A program made the translations under genes and the position numbers. 64,000 bases of DNA from Tetraselmis striata (lineage: Eukaryota; Chlorophyta; Chlorodendrophyceae; Chlorodendrales; Chlorodendraceae): NCBI GenBank assembly GCA_006384855.1, contig VCJN01002412.1, forward strand, positions 105,787 to 169,786. Reading direction: 5' to 3'. Below the pieces are notes generated by a model. That model was not told the origin of the DNA. It was given only the letters and a program-made list of their open reading frames with translations, and made no database searches. Below, in pieces: positions 27,932 through 40,489 of this stretch (position 1 is its first letter; each line of letters starts with the position of its first letter).

Positions 27932-30900
27932 CTCCGTGTGGGCTGGACCACCGCTCGATCACGAAGTTGACCCGCAAGCCGCTGGAGCCACCTCAGTGCC
28001 GCGCTCTGCGCCCAAATCAGCCTCACATCCAGGTGGAAGTTGCTGTGGTAAGGATGAAAGCGGAAGAGGCGGTGTGGCTGCCTGTCGCAAGTCGTCTTGC
28101 CACTCATACAGCTTGCGTCACATGTGCCCTTCTGGTAAGGATTATATCACGCCGGGGCGCCGATATATCAATGTGATGTATATAGTGTAAAATAATAGAC
28201 TGTAGGTGCAGCTATACCAGTCCACATAAGTATTTGCACATCGAAATCTGCGCGTATCCTCGCCTTGATGCCCAAGCCATGGGACCAACGGGCCATGGAG
28301 CCTTGTAATCCAGTGTATGCAAGCCTCCTACGCCAAGGAGGCAGCCGTTTTTCCTGGTTATAGCACTTTTAGAATTATTCTTCGGCAATGGCACTGTTTG
28401 GCACATGGCTAAAACCACAGAAAAAAACGGCCAATGAATAGGGGGCAACTTCATTGTTGGCGGCGTAGCTACCATCCTTCGCATATGCCCGCGTTTTGCC
28501 GGTGGTGGGTGGACGTATGCATGCGCTGTAAGACGACCGAGCTTGAGCCCAATCCATTCACCCTACCGATGCAATGCATGGGATTCCCATGAGTGTGTGT
28601 GTGCCAGCAATGCCGTCGTCGTGACGGGGCCAATCATCCCACAATTTTCCAACCTGCAGCATAAGCGCCGTTGGCGGCGCCTCGCTGGGTGAAAGTAGCA
28701 CACATAAAGTGTCTTCGATTCCATAGGGGCATGCTTAGTTGCTTACACCGCCCGCACCGTAGGCTAAGCGCGGGTTGCCTGGTCCCCTCGACAACAATAT
28801 CGCCACTGCTCCTCAGGTTTGCGCGCATGTTGTTACATGTCACCCATCATCCAAAGGGAAAAGCCAAAATGATGACTGGATCCGCGTGACGTGGAGACCT
28901 ATCCAAGGACTCCTCGCGCTTGGAACTTGCTTGCGTAGAAGGGCACAGTACATGCCACATCATGCGCCTCCACCCACAGTGAGTGGGCTAGCTCGGGTAC
29001 CAAATACAACAGGTGGGATAATATTTTGACCTGCCACCATATTTCGTCGTTTTATTGGATCGGGCTGTAAATTGGTGTATTGGTAAGCGCAAGTCGCGGG
29101 CGTTCCATCGCACTACTTTACAGCCAGATTTGATAAAAACGTCGAATGTTATGAATTAAAGCGTGATTGCAATATTACGGCTTCTTGCAGGGGCGAACAG
29201 AAAATTTTCGAATGATTGTCGCGTGCAGCCCGCTAGCTGACCATAGACTCCAAACCATGCGCCGCGCGGCATGGGTAGGTGGCCAACACATGTATTCTGC
29301 GACCATGGGAGGAAAACACGGTTCTTTTTGTCCAAATGTCGGAGTGCCGTGCGTTCAAACCGTTCATAGCCCGGCCGTGCAGCAATTGTTACACTATAGT
29401 AGTGCCGCATAATTGGCGCCGAGCGCGGCTTGCGCGCCGTCGCATTGGCCCTAGCACACCGTGTGCACGCTCTTTCATGGTTATATCCTCGCCATGGCTG
29501 CAACGGCGTAGACTATGCGGGGGTCTACCGACTAGACGCGACGAATAAACCCAATCATACCCATAAAAACATGCAGAGACTTCTGTGGGCTGCTGTACTA
29601 TACCTCTCCACATAAGTCTCAGGCCCCTTTTTGACCGAATCCGAGCTTACCAATAGCAGGGCAGCTTAATCTAGGGTTTATGACCTGAAATCCTGGAATG
29701 TTGCTGCACAAATCTGCTCACTCTTTATCACAACACAGGGTGGAAGCAAGCCCTTTGGCCCTATCAAGTGTCCTACACGAGGGGCACTACTTGCGCCACA
29801 TTGAGCGTTTCCAGTACCTCCACAACAACGGGGGTTACTTGGTGCCCGCACGTCCCGCCGCGCATGCATAGACCATTGCATGGTTAGATGGCCATGGGTG
29901 GGCGAGGAAACATGTCAGCAAAGAGGTTAGGGTATTTTTGGATGGGGTGGGGCCATAGTGGCGTGCACCCGTCCACAATGTCGCGTGATACCATCGCCAC
30001 TGCCATGTTGCCTTGTGGTGCAACTCTCAAATTCGCGGTAAATCGCTCAAAGCACTGCGAAGAAACGTACTTTTTTTCATAAATACCAATACAATCTACG
30101 CGAGCATGCCTACAATATATGCAGCTGAGGCACGGTCGTTCGAGGTCATTCATGCGAATTGTTTTTTAGAAATATTATGTCGAAATCTGACATATTTGCC
30201 ATCGTGTAATCTGCTGCAGCTCGTGAATCTTTACGCCAAGTGAATCTCAATGCCTGATACACGGTGGCGGGACAGTGTGTTGCGTGTGCTCGTGCACGGA
30301 CCACTCATATTTGGCACGTGCCCCACCTTGAGCGATGCCCACGACCGATATGCCGGATCCTAACCACAATGATGATATGGTTAACAACATATTTCCACCA
30401 CCATCGACGCATAAAGGTGAACGCCATTGCAGTCCCACTGGGTTCACCATGGCGCGCTATGGGCATGCGGCCATGCCCTACTACAGAAAAGCTTTGCCCT
30501 ACAGCAAGGAGACGGCGAGAAACCTCTCCCACCTGCGCGTGCAGCGATCGATCACAGCCGCATTTTGTCCATGATTTTGCCCATAAACCATCGTCATCGA
30601 CATGTAGGGCTTGGTCCAGGTCGTGAATGACCTAATTCAAATGCCCTGCGTGTATGGTGGATAGTTATCATACCAAGGGTCCAAGGGTGATGTGGTATGA
30701 TTACCAGTACGTACGGGGGTAAACCGTGCGCGCATCACTCATCCATCCCGCCTCGTCGTGCGGGATGCGGGCCGCTTTTGGGCGGCTTGCTGTGTTAATG
30801 TTTTAGCACTGTTTTTAGCTGTATGTGGATTTGTGAATGGCCTTGATTTTTTAGTGCATACCAGTACGGGGGCAGTGGTGTCCCATGCCTATCTATGCCT

Positions 30901-31332
30901 ATGCACACGAGTGGCGTAATTTGTGGTTTGAAGCGCTACTGGTACCAGTACCTAGCGCCAGAAGCCCTGCTTTTGCCTAAATGAGTGTTGACGGCAATGG
31001 CTACCGCGTTGCAGGACGGGGTCATATTCCCCAGTAATTAGTATATTCCCCCCAAGCCGTATGACCCTGAGTTAACATGCATGCACGCGCGCACGGTCTC
31101 CGTCATGTACGGTAGCTGCGCGGCATATGGATCGAATTCGCAAACCCCATACTTGTGTGGAGAGGTGTAGGTAGTTCTTGCTACAACATCGTCATAATCA
31201 TCATCAGGCGCCGACGACACCGCCGCCGCCACATGAACGCAGCCGACCGGCGCTGTCCATCTTGTTGTGTGCAGGCTCCAGCAGCCTGTGACTTCCACTC
31301 AAGCTCCAGGCTTCTGTCACGGACTGCCAGCC
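27932..31332. other. Long intergenic stretch, no gene recognised
   Basis: This should hold the promoters of the RNase T2 gene (left end) and the ARM-BTB gene (right end). Short open frames occur on all frames without motifs. A perfect 14-bp GTAC palindrome is at 30937-30950. A possible acceptor (TTGTGTGCAG) just before 31276 could mean the ARM-BTB gene has an extra 5' exon here. Confidence 0.5.
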
Positions 31333-33671
31333 ATGGATTCAGGGACAGGGCCGAGGGAGCGGCTCGTGGCGTGGGCGCTGGGCGGGGAGGGCGAGACGCG
31401 GCGCGCGATGGCGCTGCGAGAGGTGGCGCTGCTCTGCCGTGGGACCCCACAAGACGCCGGCGCGGACCCGCTGGTGCTGAAAGTAGTGTGTGCACTGGTG
31501 GAGGAGCTGGCTGTAGCTGATGAAGCGAAGTCCGAGCTCGCAGCGGAGTCGCTTGCTAAGTTCGCGCGCGGCGGCCAGACGGCTCTCGACACGATGGTGC
31601 GCAGTGCCGCCGCAAAATACTCCGGATTTACCTTCGCCACCCTCTGCTTCAGCCTTTCCCCTTCCCCATACCCAATATGCCCAGCCTGAGCGACACTCAC
31701 TCCCGGCTGATAACCTTAGAGCCTCGGAAAACCTCTTGGGGAGGGGTGGCATCAGTCTCCTACTGCTTTTGGATAAAGCCCGCCCAAGAAATCTCATATC
31801 GATTTTATTATGAAGAGCTGTCCAGCATATTTTTAAGGGCCCTCATCACACAGGGATAAGTATCTATGTTTGCTATGTCTGTGATTGCTGGTATCCCTCA
31901 CGGCAGTGTCAGAAGGGCTAGCGTACACAGCTGGGCGTGCCTGACTTAGGAGGTGCTGCGCCCCAGGTGGCTGCCAAGGCCATCCCGGCGCTGTTGGCGA
32001 TGCTGGCGGCAGACGAGCACAGTGGGGCGCCTGCGGCGGGCCGTGCGCTGGCGCTGCTGGCGTCGTCCAGGTCGGAGGTCACGGAGGGGGCGCTCGTCTG
32101 CAGCGGCGCCCCTATAGCGCTGCTCGGCGTGATGGTGAGCGACAGCGCATTGGACGAGACGCGTGTGGCGGCAGCGCTGGCGGTAGCGGATCTGGCAGCC
32201 AGCGACCGCGTGTCCACAACACGGGAGCTGCTGCGCGGCGGCGCCGTGAACACGCTGGTGGCGCTGGTGGGAACGGGTGACGCGTGCGGGGGGGAGGCGC
32301 TGCGTGCGATGGCGTGCCTCACTGGCGGGCAGCAGGGGGTGCGGAACGAGTTTGTGGCGGAGGGCGTGCTGCCGCTGCTCTTGATGGTGCTGGCGTGGGG
32401 GAGCGAGGAGACGGAGGCCCATGCCGCATGGACGCTCGCCAACTTGGCCGCTGACGATCAGCACTGCCGCGAGGCGCTGGTGGAGGCGGGCGTGCTGCCC
32501 TCGCTGCTGACCATCCTGCGCACACCCACCCGACCAGCTGCCAACCGCTGCCAGGCGGGGCGCGCGGTTGTCAACCTTGCCGCTGGGGCGCCCGCCACCA
32601 AGCGCGCGCTGATGGATGCGGAAGTTGTGCCTGCGCTGGAGGTCTGCCTACAGGTGCGCGAGGCGGCACCCCTTGCACACGCTGGCCGCACGGGGTTGCT
32701 CACAATCGCGCTCACACACTCCCACCAAGCAGGGGATCCAAGTTGGACACAGTCACACCGCTGCAGCACAGAACGTGGCTGACCCTAGTGTATGAAGAGT
32801 ACATCCCGATCTTTCCTTATAACTCCACGGCACCAAGAATACATCTTGCACATACATATGGCATACATACAATAGCATCCATGCACACATACATATGTAC
32901 ATACATACTCACATACATACATGCCTAAACACAACGTTGCAAAGGCGCTTCACATGAATTCAAAGCGTCTTTCCCCTAAACCGTCCATTCCCCGCTCTGC
33001 CATGACCTTCTCCTGTATTCCGCCAGGCGGGAACCCCGGAGGACGTCCAGGAGCAGGCGGCCGCGGCCGCTGCTCAGCTGGCGACGGGGGAGGACATGTT
33101 CCGGACGTACCAGGAGGAGATGCAGCCGCTGCAAGCCTCGCTGCTCGCCTTGCTGGCCCAGCCCGCCTCCCCCGCTTGCAAGCACGCCGCCAATGCAATC
33201 GAGAACTCGCCGCGAGCAGGTTCCACCCGTACGCCCCGGCCGGCGACCCCGAAGACAATGATGAGTTTGCCATTGCAGTGTTGCCGCCCTTGCTGGGCGC
33301 CATGGCCTGCCCGCATGCGAGCTCTATCAGCGCAGTGGTTGGCGCGCTGGCGGCAGTGCGACCGGGCCAGGCCCGGCCCCTTTGTGGCCCACCGCTGGCA
33401 GCTGCGACGGCTGTGGCCGGCCATGCTGAGCTCAGGACGAGCTGGTGCGCCCCGCCGATCCATCGCTGCCTTTTTAAACAGATTTAGGTTTTGCGACTAC
33501 CGCTACATATAGAGGTGGCGACTATTAACTGTAACGAGTATAGCGCGCTAGCGAATTTAGTTACCTCGGGAAGTCCTAGCTCCCCCTCTATTTCAAACCG
33601 ACCATGTGCAAATAACATGAAGGCTGATACCTTCCGGCCAGGGCGATGATCGTTTGCACACACACACACAA

Positions 33672-33705
<34 letters not shown>

Positions 33706-36054
33706 TTATGTATATATAATGTACATATAACATATATAACATATAATATACGTAACAGACATATGATACGTATATTACATATACATGTATATAATAGTAT
33801 ATCTACATACTTATAACACATATGTATATATCCGTAATTTAAAAAAATTCTAATAAAAAACCAAGACTATAAACTTATATCTACATTCTCAGCCCTCAAT
33901 TTACAAGAGCAGTCCTGACACCAGCAGCTGTCTGGGCTTCCTGCGCCCGCCGCACTAGGCTTGCAATGCCACGGCAAAGCCACGCACTACTGTGGTGATG
34001 ATACGTGCCAGGCCTCCTGCTTATTAGCAGCCATGCATCTGCCAGGGCTATGCCTGTTTTGTGGCTTCGGGGGATGATCCGTTATGCCCAAGTGGAAGGC
34101 CAATAGCTTTTGACGCGTGTTAATGGATCGAGGGGAGGAGTTACCTAGGGCCGGCGGGGGCTGGTGGGGCGGGAATCGGAGTACAAGGGAGGGAAACGTG
34201 GAGTGTTTATAGGCAGGTGCATCAAGCAGCTATTGGACATCCCTAAAGCCCCAACATTGGGCACTACGGGTATGCTGCGCCCCCCGCGGCTGGATCTGGG
34301 ATCTGCGCGTGGCTAGCCGTGCGGATTCTGGCTGTCAGCATTGCATCGACTATGTGTGTGTGGATATGTGTTATCTGTACAAGAGACACAGCGCATTGCA
34401 TGGTTTGCCGCATATATGTATATATATGTATGTATGTATTTATGTATATATATGTATATGTATGTATATATGTACATATGTATACCTATGTATATGTATG
34501 TATACATATACATATACATATACATATTTTGGCTACATGCTTCTGTACGATGGACGTTTTATTGTCGGTACCGTTTGCCTAAGCGTGCAACTTGCTGCCC
34601 TACTACTGGGATGTATCCATCCAGCAATCTCAACGAAAAAGAAGGCCAGGATGTATGAATAAGTATGGCGGGTGAGCATGTTGGCGAATGCGTAGGCTTA
34701 TCTAACGACCCTGCCTCACCCCCACCCCCATCCCGATGCTCGCTGCCACCACCAGATCCGCCCTGCTGCGAGGTCCAACCTGATCTGTGCACTCCAGGCC
34801 CTGCAAGAGCTGCTGGGGACCCAGCACAGCCACCTGCTCAACTACTGGAGCCCGATGCCGGCACTGAGCGCAGCGTTGGCCACCGTGGTCACCGAGAAGG
34901 GGGGTGCGCATGACGGGACGTGTGTGGCGGCGCTCCTGGCGTGCGTGGAGGCCGTGGTGTGGCGTGGCGGCCACACCGCGAAGGCCGATTTATGCGTCAA
35001 CCTGCTGCTGTCCGAGCGCGCCGCCGCCGCCGACCTCTGGGCGATGGCTGCCGCCAGCCCCGATGTCTGCCGCGACCACCCCTGGCTGTTCCAGGCGCTC
35101 CGCTGCGTGGTGCGGTCCCCAGCGCAGGCCATGCACAGGATCGCCAGCTGCCCGTCGGCGACCGGTGATGGCGCCGCCGCCGAGGACGGGCTCACCCGCC
35201 TGCAGCAGGCCATTGCCGTTCTGGCGGTGGCCATGATAGGCGGACCGCCGACCTCACAGCGCCCAGGCGAGGGCGCAGGGCAGCTCCTGGCGGATGCCGA
35301 CTACGCCCGGCACGCGGCGAAGGCGATGCTCCGGACGGACCGCCTGGGCGACTCCGCGTGCCGCCACGTTTCCGAGCTGTGCGGCAAGGGCGATCAGATC
35401 TGCTACCCTGCGGGCTGCGCCCCCCAGGACAGCGCTCCATCGCAACGCGGCACAGGGTCAGTGGTGCGGCTGCGCGTGGGCAACCGCGAGTTTACGGCTG
35501 ATGTTGGGCTGCTCATGGCCTGGAGCGCCACGTTACGCGAGGCGCTCGGAGGGCTCCTCCCTGAGAACAACGACGCCGGAGACGCAGCCATCCCGCTTGC
35601 AGGCCCTGCTTCCATCCCGCCGAGCGAGCTGGCACCCGTGTTTGAGGCGGCCCTGCGCCACATGGACAACACGCGGCCAGTTGACGGCGGCGTGGGCGGT
35701 CTGGGCGTGCCCCTGCTGTCCCTGTGGGAGTGTGGCCAGTGGCTGCAGGTGCACAAGCTATGCGAGGCGTGCGAGGCAGAGGCGGCGGCGCGGCTCCGCC
35801 GCTGCACCGACGAGAGCGCCGCGCTCCCGCTGCTCCATGACACCCTTCCGATGGCGTTTGAGGGCCGTGCCGCCGGGAGGCAGCTTTGCGACGCCGCAGG
35901 TGCCGCTTTCGCGCGCTGGGGAGTGGGAAGCGCGGGCTTGCGCGCGGCGATTAGCTCGAGCCTGGATGCGGAGGGCCAGCGGCTGTGGGTCGATTGCGTG
36001 ACGGCTGAGATCGTCAGAGCGGTGCTCCATAAGGTTGCCCACGAGGCTGTCTAG
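31333..36054 (+). CDS. Armadillo-repeat BTB/POZ protein (ARIA/ABAP1-like), 4 exons
   Basis: A protein-interaction and likely ubiquitin-ligase adaptor type: ARM repeats followed by a BTB domain, as in plant ARIA and ABAP1. Predicted exons are 31333-31596, 31967-32653, 33027-33355 and 34756-36054, all phase 0, with donors GTGCGC, GTGCGC and GTGCGA. Exon 2 encodes several ARM repeats (for example NEFVAEGVLPLLLMVLAWGS and AAWTLANLAADDQHCREAL). Exon 4 encodes further helices and the BTB domain (VVRLRVGNREFTADVGLL, then LLSLWECGQWLQVHKLC). Exon 3 is 329 bp and changes frame near 33206: the frame before it reads KHAANAIEN and the frame after it reads FHPYAPAGDPEDNDEF. One base therefore seems missing, which is either an assembly error or a real inactivating indel. 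Total length is about 860 residues. Intron 3 (33356-34755) is full of microsatellites. Degenerate copies of the 3' end follow downstream. Confidence 0.82.
33657..33835. repeat. CA and TA-rich microsatellites in ARM-BTB intron 3
   Basis: An ACACAC run (about 33657-33697) passes into an ATAT/GTATAT-rich stretch to about 33835. A second cluster of TATG/TATA tetranucleotides lies at about 34410-34530 in the same intron. Confidence 0.9.
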
Positions 36055-36430
36055 ATCCGCCGCGATCCGCTCGGACTGCGCTGCAGGCATGTACATACAT
36101 TATTTATATCAGGTGCAAATGTATTATCCTACTGGCTTAGACTGCCTGGACGCTTGGAGTTGCCACGCTCCATGCCCCTAATACGAATACCGATTTACTG
36201 ATGTGGCAGAATATGAGTCACAGCGAACACATCACACTACACAACAGGCTGCATGAACTTTTCTCAGGATGTAACTCGCTACACATGCAGATGTGGCCTG
36301 AGGTACAGAGGTACCAGCGGGCCGTCCATGCATGAGCAAGCAGAGGCATCTGCTGCAGCACGCACTGGCGCCCCGCACTCTTGTGGGGAAGCAACACGCC
36401 ATCCGCGTGGATGGTGCTGGTGCTCCGGGC

Positions 36431-36572
36431 GGTGATGGCGGTGCTGGTGCCTCCTGCAGCTCAATGGCGCAGCAATATTGCGCTTGAGCCCCAATGCGGA
36501 CGGCAAGCAGCTGTGGGTCGACAGCGCGTCGGCTGAGATCGTCAGAGCGGTGCTCGAAGATGATCGCCAAGG
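36431..36572 (+). pseudogene. Fragment resembling the ARM-BTB gene 3' end, copy 1
   Basis: It matches 35960-36040 of the parent gene, including GGCTGAGATCGTCAGAGCGG, which is identical in both. The parent frame is not maintained before and after. It shares CTCCTGCAGCT and AATGGCGC words with the fragments at 38.0 and 38.6 kb. Confidence 0.75.
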
Positions 36573-37549
36573 AAGATATGGAGGCCTGCAGTAACAGCCC
36601 GTCAGCACCGCATTACCAGTGTGTAAGGACAAAAGTATGCAACGCGAAGGTGGCAACAATTCAAACGGCGTTGCTGGACCGTGTTTTGCCACCCTTGTAG
36701 CGGTTTTTCCTATTTCTATTCTATCCTGATATTATGCTACTTATCTTCTTCCTACTGCTTAAGCTCCATCGTAACATACTGCTGGAAACCTTTCATAGCT
36801 CACCTGCTGTTAGTTCTGTTTGTAGTGCGCATATGTTAAAGCCCTATGTAAAAAACAAAGCAATAAACTGTTGCACACGATTCATAGGATTACGCGATCC
36901 TTCATGCCTGCAATATTGCTGCAGTAGATCCTAATGATATACTACCTGATACTACCTGTACTAACCACTACCAGGAGCACGTTCTGCCTCTGCTTTTACG
37001 CTCGATTCGTTTTCCGAGTGTTGCACTGTAATTAACGTTCGTATCGTTGTGCATCGGTCCGTATTCCTGCATCCCTATCTATTTTCAAACAATGCACGTA
37101 TTCCTTTCCTGAATGAATAGGTAATACAAGCTCAAACAATTTACTTAGTGATATCCGAAATCGATTCGCAATACGACTTAGACGCATGTCACTTTTCTGG
37201 CAAAAAGATTTCCAAACTATCGACACATTTTCTATTTCTATTCTATTCTGTTCTATTTCTAACTGCCGACGGAACTTCCATCCTAGCTAATTAATCCTAG
37301 AGCGATTAATTCACAGAAGCGAAACGACCATGACTTGAAACGGCCGAGACTCTCTATGTTGTGCCGTCCGGTGCAGGTGGCGCGTACAGCCTGGCGTCCC
37401 CCGTGTGCGCGTAATCAACCCCGAATGAAACACTCAATGTGTATTAGTGTCATTCATGAAAGATTAGTACCGCTGTACTGCAACATATCGACGTGGCTAA
37501 CAGAGGCCCCACCCGGCACGTTATAATAAGTGGACCCTGTGTGGGATTT

Positions 37550-37678
37550 GGACTTTGTTGTAACTTTGTTCCCGCCAGTCTTCCAACTACACAAGCCAGC
37601 TGTCTTACGTCCCGGCTGCATGAGCCTGCAGAGGGTGGGCCGTAGCCCGTAGCATGCAGCCCTCTGAAGGCCAGCGTG
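37550..37678 (-). repeat. Dispersed repeat, copy 2
   Basis: Partner of 25985-26120, diverged by scattered substitutions that mostly preserve the minus-strand frame (AGLCSWKTGGNKV here, AGLCSWMTGMNKV in copy 1). Possibly the remnant of a conserved C-terminus or of a mobile element; the family is not identified. Confidence 0.75.
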
Positions 37679-38039
37679 GACCCAATGCGTACTGGGCAGG
37701 GGCCAGCCCTTCCCTGATGCCCGGTAAAGACTGCTTGTCAAGAGAAAGAGCTTCATTTGGTTGTAAGATCAAATGTCAATTTCAGTGTTGTGCAGATGCT
37801 TTTGTTTCATGCTACTAACCTGAACAGGTGCTACTGATTGCCTGGCGTGGGAGAATGTCACTGCAGGGATGTAACCCCACTGCAAATCGGCATGCACGCA
37901 GGTTGAGGATGCAAAACATGGCCATACACGCAGACATGTGATGAAGCACAGGGGTATTCAAAGGTATCCACGGGAGTACGCGGTGCTTTATGGCTTTCTT
38001 GTGTCGAAACGGATGTGCCGTCCGCATTGGGTTTGCACG

Positions 38040-38135
38040 AGCCTGTAGTGGTAGCGGCCGCACCGGTGCCTCCTGCAGCTAAATGGCGCCGCATTGCGCT
38101 CAGGCCTTAATGCGGACTGCCAGCAGCTGATGCAG
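38040..38135 (+). pseudogene. Fragment resembling the ARM-BTB gene 3' end, copy 2
   Basis: A weak match that shares the GCCTCCTGCAGCT...AATGGCGC words with copy 1 and a later AATGCGGACTGCCAGCAGCT-like segment. The frame is lost. It is recognisable mainly through copies 1 and 3. Confidence 0.5.
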
Positions 38136-38519
38136 ACTGATAGCATGTCGGCCGGGCGCTCACAAAGCTCGCCAAATAAAAGGACAAGAGTCCACAATGA
38201 GCCATGCAGCCCGCTTTGAAGGCGTGCAGACAGGGGCGGGGGCGGGGGAACTCAGCCCAGGCTCCCGTGCGTTGGGCCCGCATTGCTCCATGCAATGCGC
38301 ATGGATGGTTGCAACCTATCACTGGATATGGGAGGATGTAACTGGGCCCAGGGACTGCTGCGAGCGTAGGTAACTGACCGCAAACGGTATTCTTCTGCTG
38401 GGAAGAACCATTTTGGGCGGCATACGTTGACTGACGGAGGCGCGAGTGGGCCAGGAATGCAATCAGGGTTCAAAGCTATTTGCTGAGGCGTGCGGTGTTT
38501 CGCGGCGCTCTGGCGGGGA

Positions 38520-38695
38520 ACGGATGCGCCGGCTGCCTTGGGTGTTCGCGGGCTGCCATGCGGTGGATGTGTTGGCGGCTCCTGCGGAGCAGAGAGGCAG
38601 CAATGCGCTCGAGGCGGGAAGCGGATGGGCAGCAGCTGGGCGTCGCGACGGCCGCAACCATCCGCGCGGTGCTCAAGACGGTGGCCAACAGAGAC
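38520..38695 (+). pseudogene. Fragment resembling the ARM-BTB gene 3' end, copy 3
   Basis: The translated frame reads EADGQQLGVATAATIRAVLK then TVAN, against DAEGQRLWVDCVTAEIVRAV then LHKVAH in the parent C-terminus. An open frame of about 112 codons runs through it, but no upstream ARM or BTB sequence is attached. Confidence 0.6.
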
Positions 38696-39092
38696 ATCTT
38701 AAAACCCCGCCATGATCCGTTACGGCGCTACCGGGGTGCAGATGGGTACGGCACAGCAGTGTCACGTGAGATGATCCGTACGCTGCGGAGGTGCCTGACT
38801 TTACTATGCTATGAGTAATACGTGCAGACCTGCAGGCTGGACAGGAATAAGTACCAGCATCGCAAGGCATTTGTCGGAATTGCGCCAGGAAATGATCGTG
38901 CCAATCGGGTTGGTTGGCGGATGACCTGCGGTGATGACGATGGCCGCTGCTGCAGCGCAATGATGCAAGCCATGTGTCATGTTGACAAGCCCTGCTCTCG
39001 GCAGCAGTAACCAGATGACGCACTACGTGTCGTGTGTGGTGAGCTCCGCGCAGCCTATCCCCGGCAGCAGCCCAGCTGCTGGCCCGGCGCGC

Positions 39093-40489
39093 CTACTCCG
39101 CCTTGGCAGCCGTCTTAGCGGGCGGCAGCGTGCCGAACACGTGGTCCATGAGGACGGTGGACACGCCAAACGTGACGTCGTGGTCCTTGAAGTGGTGGTC
39201 CATGTGCAGCCGCTTGATGTTCTGCATGAACCACGGCAGCTTGGTGCCAAAGTGCACAAAGTAGTGCACCATGTCGTACGCAATGTAGCCGCCCGAGAGG
39301 CCAGCGCCGAAGGAGAAGCCGGCGCCCCACTACAGGAATGCCAGGCATCGCAACGGAGGCGGTAGCGGGTCAGGCGGCGCGGCCCCAAAGCGACGTGCGC
39401 AGTCACATCAGCGCACAAAGTGCAGCATGACGGCACTTATAATTGATAATAAAAGCTGAGGCAGGAGGCGGGTGTTGGAGCACTGGCGCTCACCGGCATG
39501 GTGTTGAGGATGATGACGGCCAGCACGGACGCGATGGCGAGCGATGGTACGGGGTGCATGACCAGGTTGCCTTTGTCCAGCGGGAACTTGTGGTGCGCGC
39601 CGTGGTGCAGGAAGTGGATCTTGATGAACCACTCGCTCTCCGCCTTGCAGTGGAAGATGAAGCGGTGGATGCTATACTCCAGCAGCGACCAGTTCAGCAG
39701 GCCCGTCACGATGAGGGTCAGCCACTCCACCACGCGGTGCGTGCCCAGGTACGCCAGCCCAGCGCCCGCAAAAGCCGTCGTCAGCGGCACCCAGATCAGC
39801 GGCACCAGCCACCATGGCACCCGCACCAGGCTCTCCAGCAGCTCGTTATCGAAGTGAATGGGCTTGCCCAGCACTGGCTTGTGCGTCCACTCGTCATACT
39901 TGTCCCCCAGCTTGGCCACCTGCGTCATCGCAGCGCATGACCGTCCAACATATCACCACCACCACCTGACGTGCAGATTCTCATGCCCAGCTCCGCCGGC
40001 CTGGCTGTCACCACACAGCCCACCTCGACTGGCGCGTTCTGATCTGTACGGTTCTCACGATAGCCCATGCTCTAGCCGGAGTGCCCTACTAAATGAAGGC
40101 GCGTTGACGACGACCTCGCCGTTGATGCCATATCGATTTTTCGCTTGGCTTTCGAGGGCGCGAACAGCGCTAGCCACCCACCGCCGCCCGCAGGCCGCGC
40201 CGTTGATCTCCTCTGCCACATGCCTGACCTGCTGCGCCACGCGCGGCAATCCTGAACCAAAGAAACTCGCAACATGCCGCGCCGCGCGGGGGCGGGTGCG
40301 GTACCGTACGGGTACTATATGGTCAAAAGCCATATGGGCCGCGCGAGCCGAGGCGCGGAATACAGTAGTGACGATGCGGGCGCAGTGCTCGACTACCTGC
40401 TTCAGCATCGGCTTCTCCATGTCCACGCTCACACCGGCGGCCTTGTCGCTCACCGCGGCCTGCGTGCCGTCCATCACCGGAGCACCCAT
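39093..40489 (-). CDS. FAH: Fatty acid 2-hydroxylase without cytochrome b5 domain, 3 exons
   Basis: A di-iron membrane hydroxylase of the endoplasmic reticulum that 2-hydroxylates very-long-chain acyl chains of ceramides. Predicted exons are 40489-40397, 39919-39494 and 39329-39093, all phase 0, giving 251 residues. The exon 1-2 join recreates the family signature (EKPMLKQ then VAKLGDKYDEW). His-box motifs are present in order: EYSIHRFIFH, HFLHHGAHHKFP, YDMVHYFVHFG and LHMDHHF. Hydrophobic segments flank them (WLVPLIWVPLTTAFAGAGL, WLTLIVTGLLNW, LAIASVLAVIIL). Animal and yeast enzymes carry an N-terminal cytochrome b5 domain. Here, as in plant FAH1/2, there is none, so a separate cytochrome b5 would supply electrons. 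Donors are GTAGTC and GTGAGC. Confidence 0.92.

Larger units (their letters stand above)
36055..39092. other. Region of gene fragments and repeats between ARM-BTB and fatty acid hydroxylase
   Basis: No intact gene. It holds three fragments resembling the ARM-BTB 3' end (36431-36572, 38040-38135, 38520-38695) and a dispersed repeat (37550-37678). 36700-37330 is AT-rich with nothing recognised. Confidence 0.5.
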
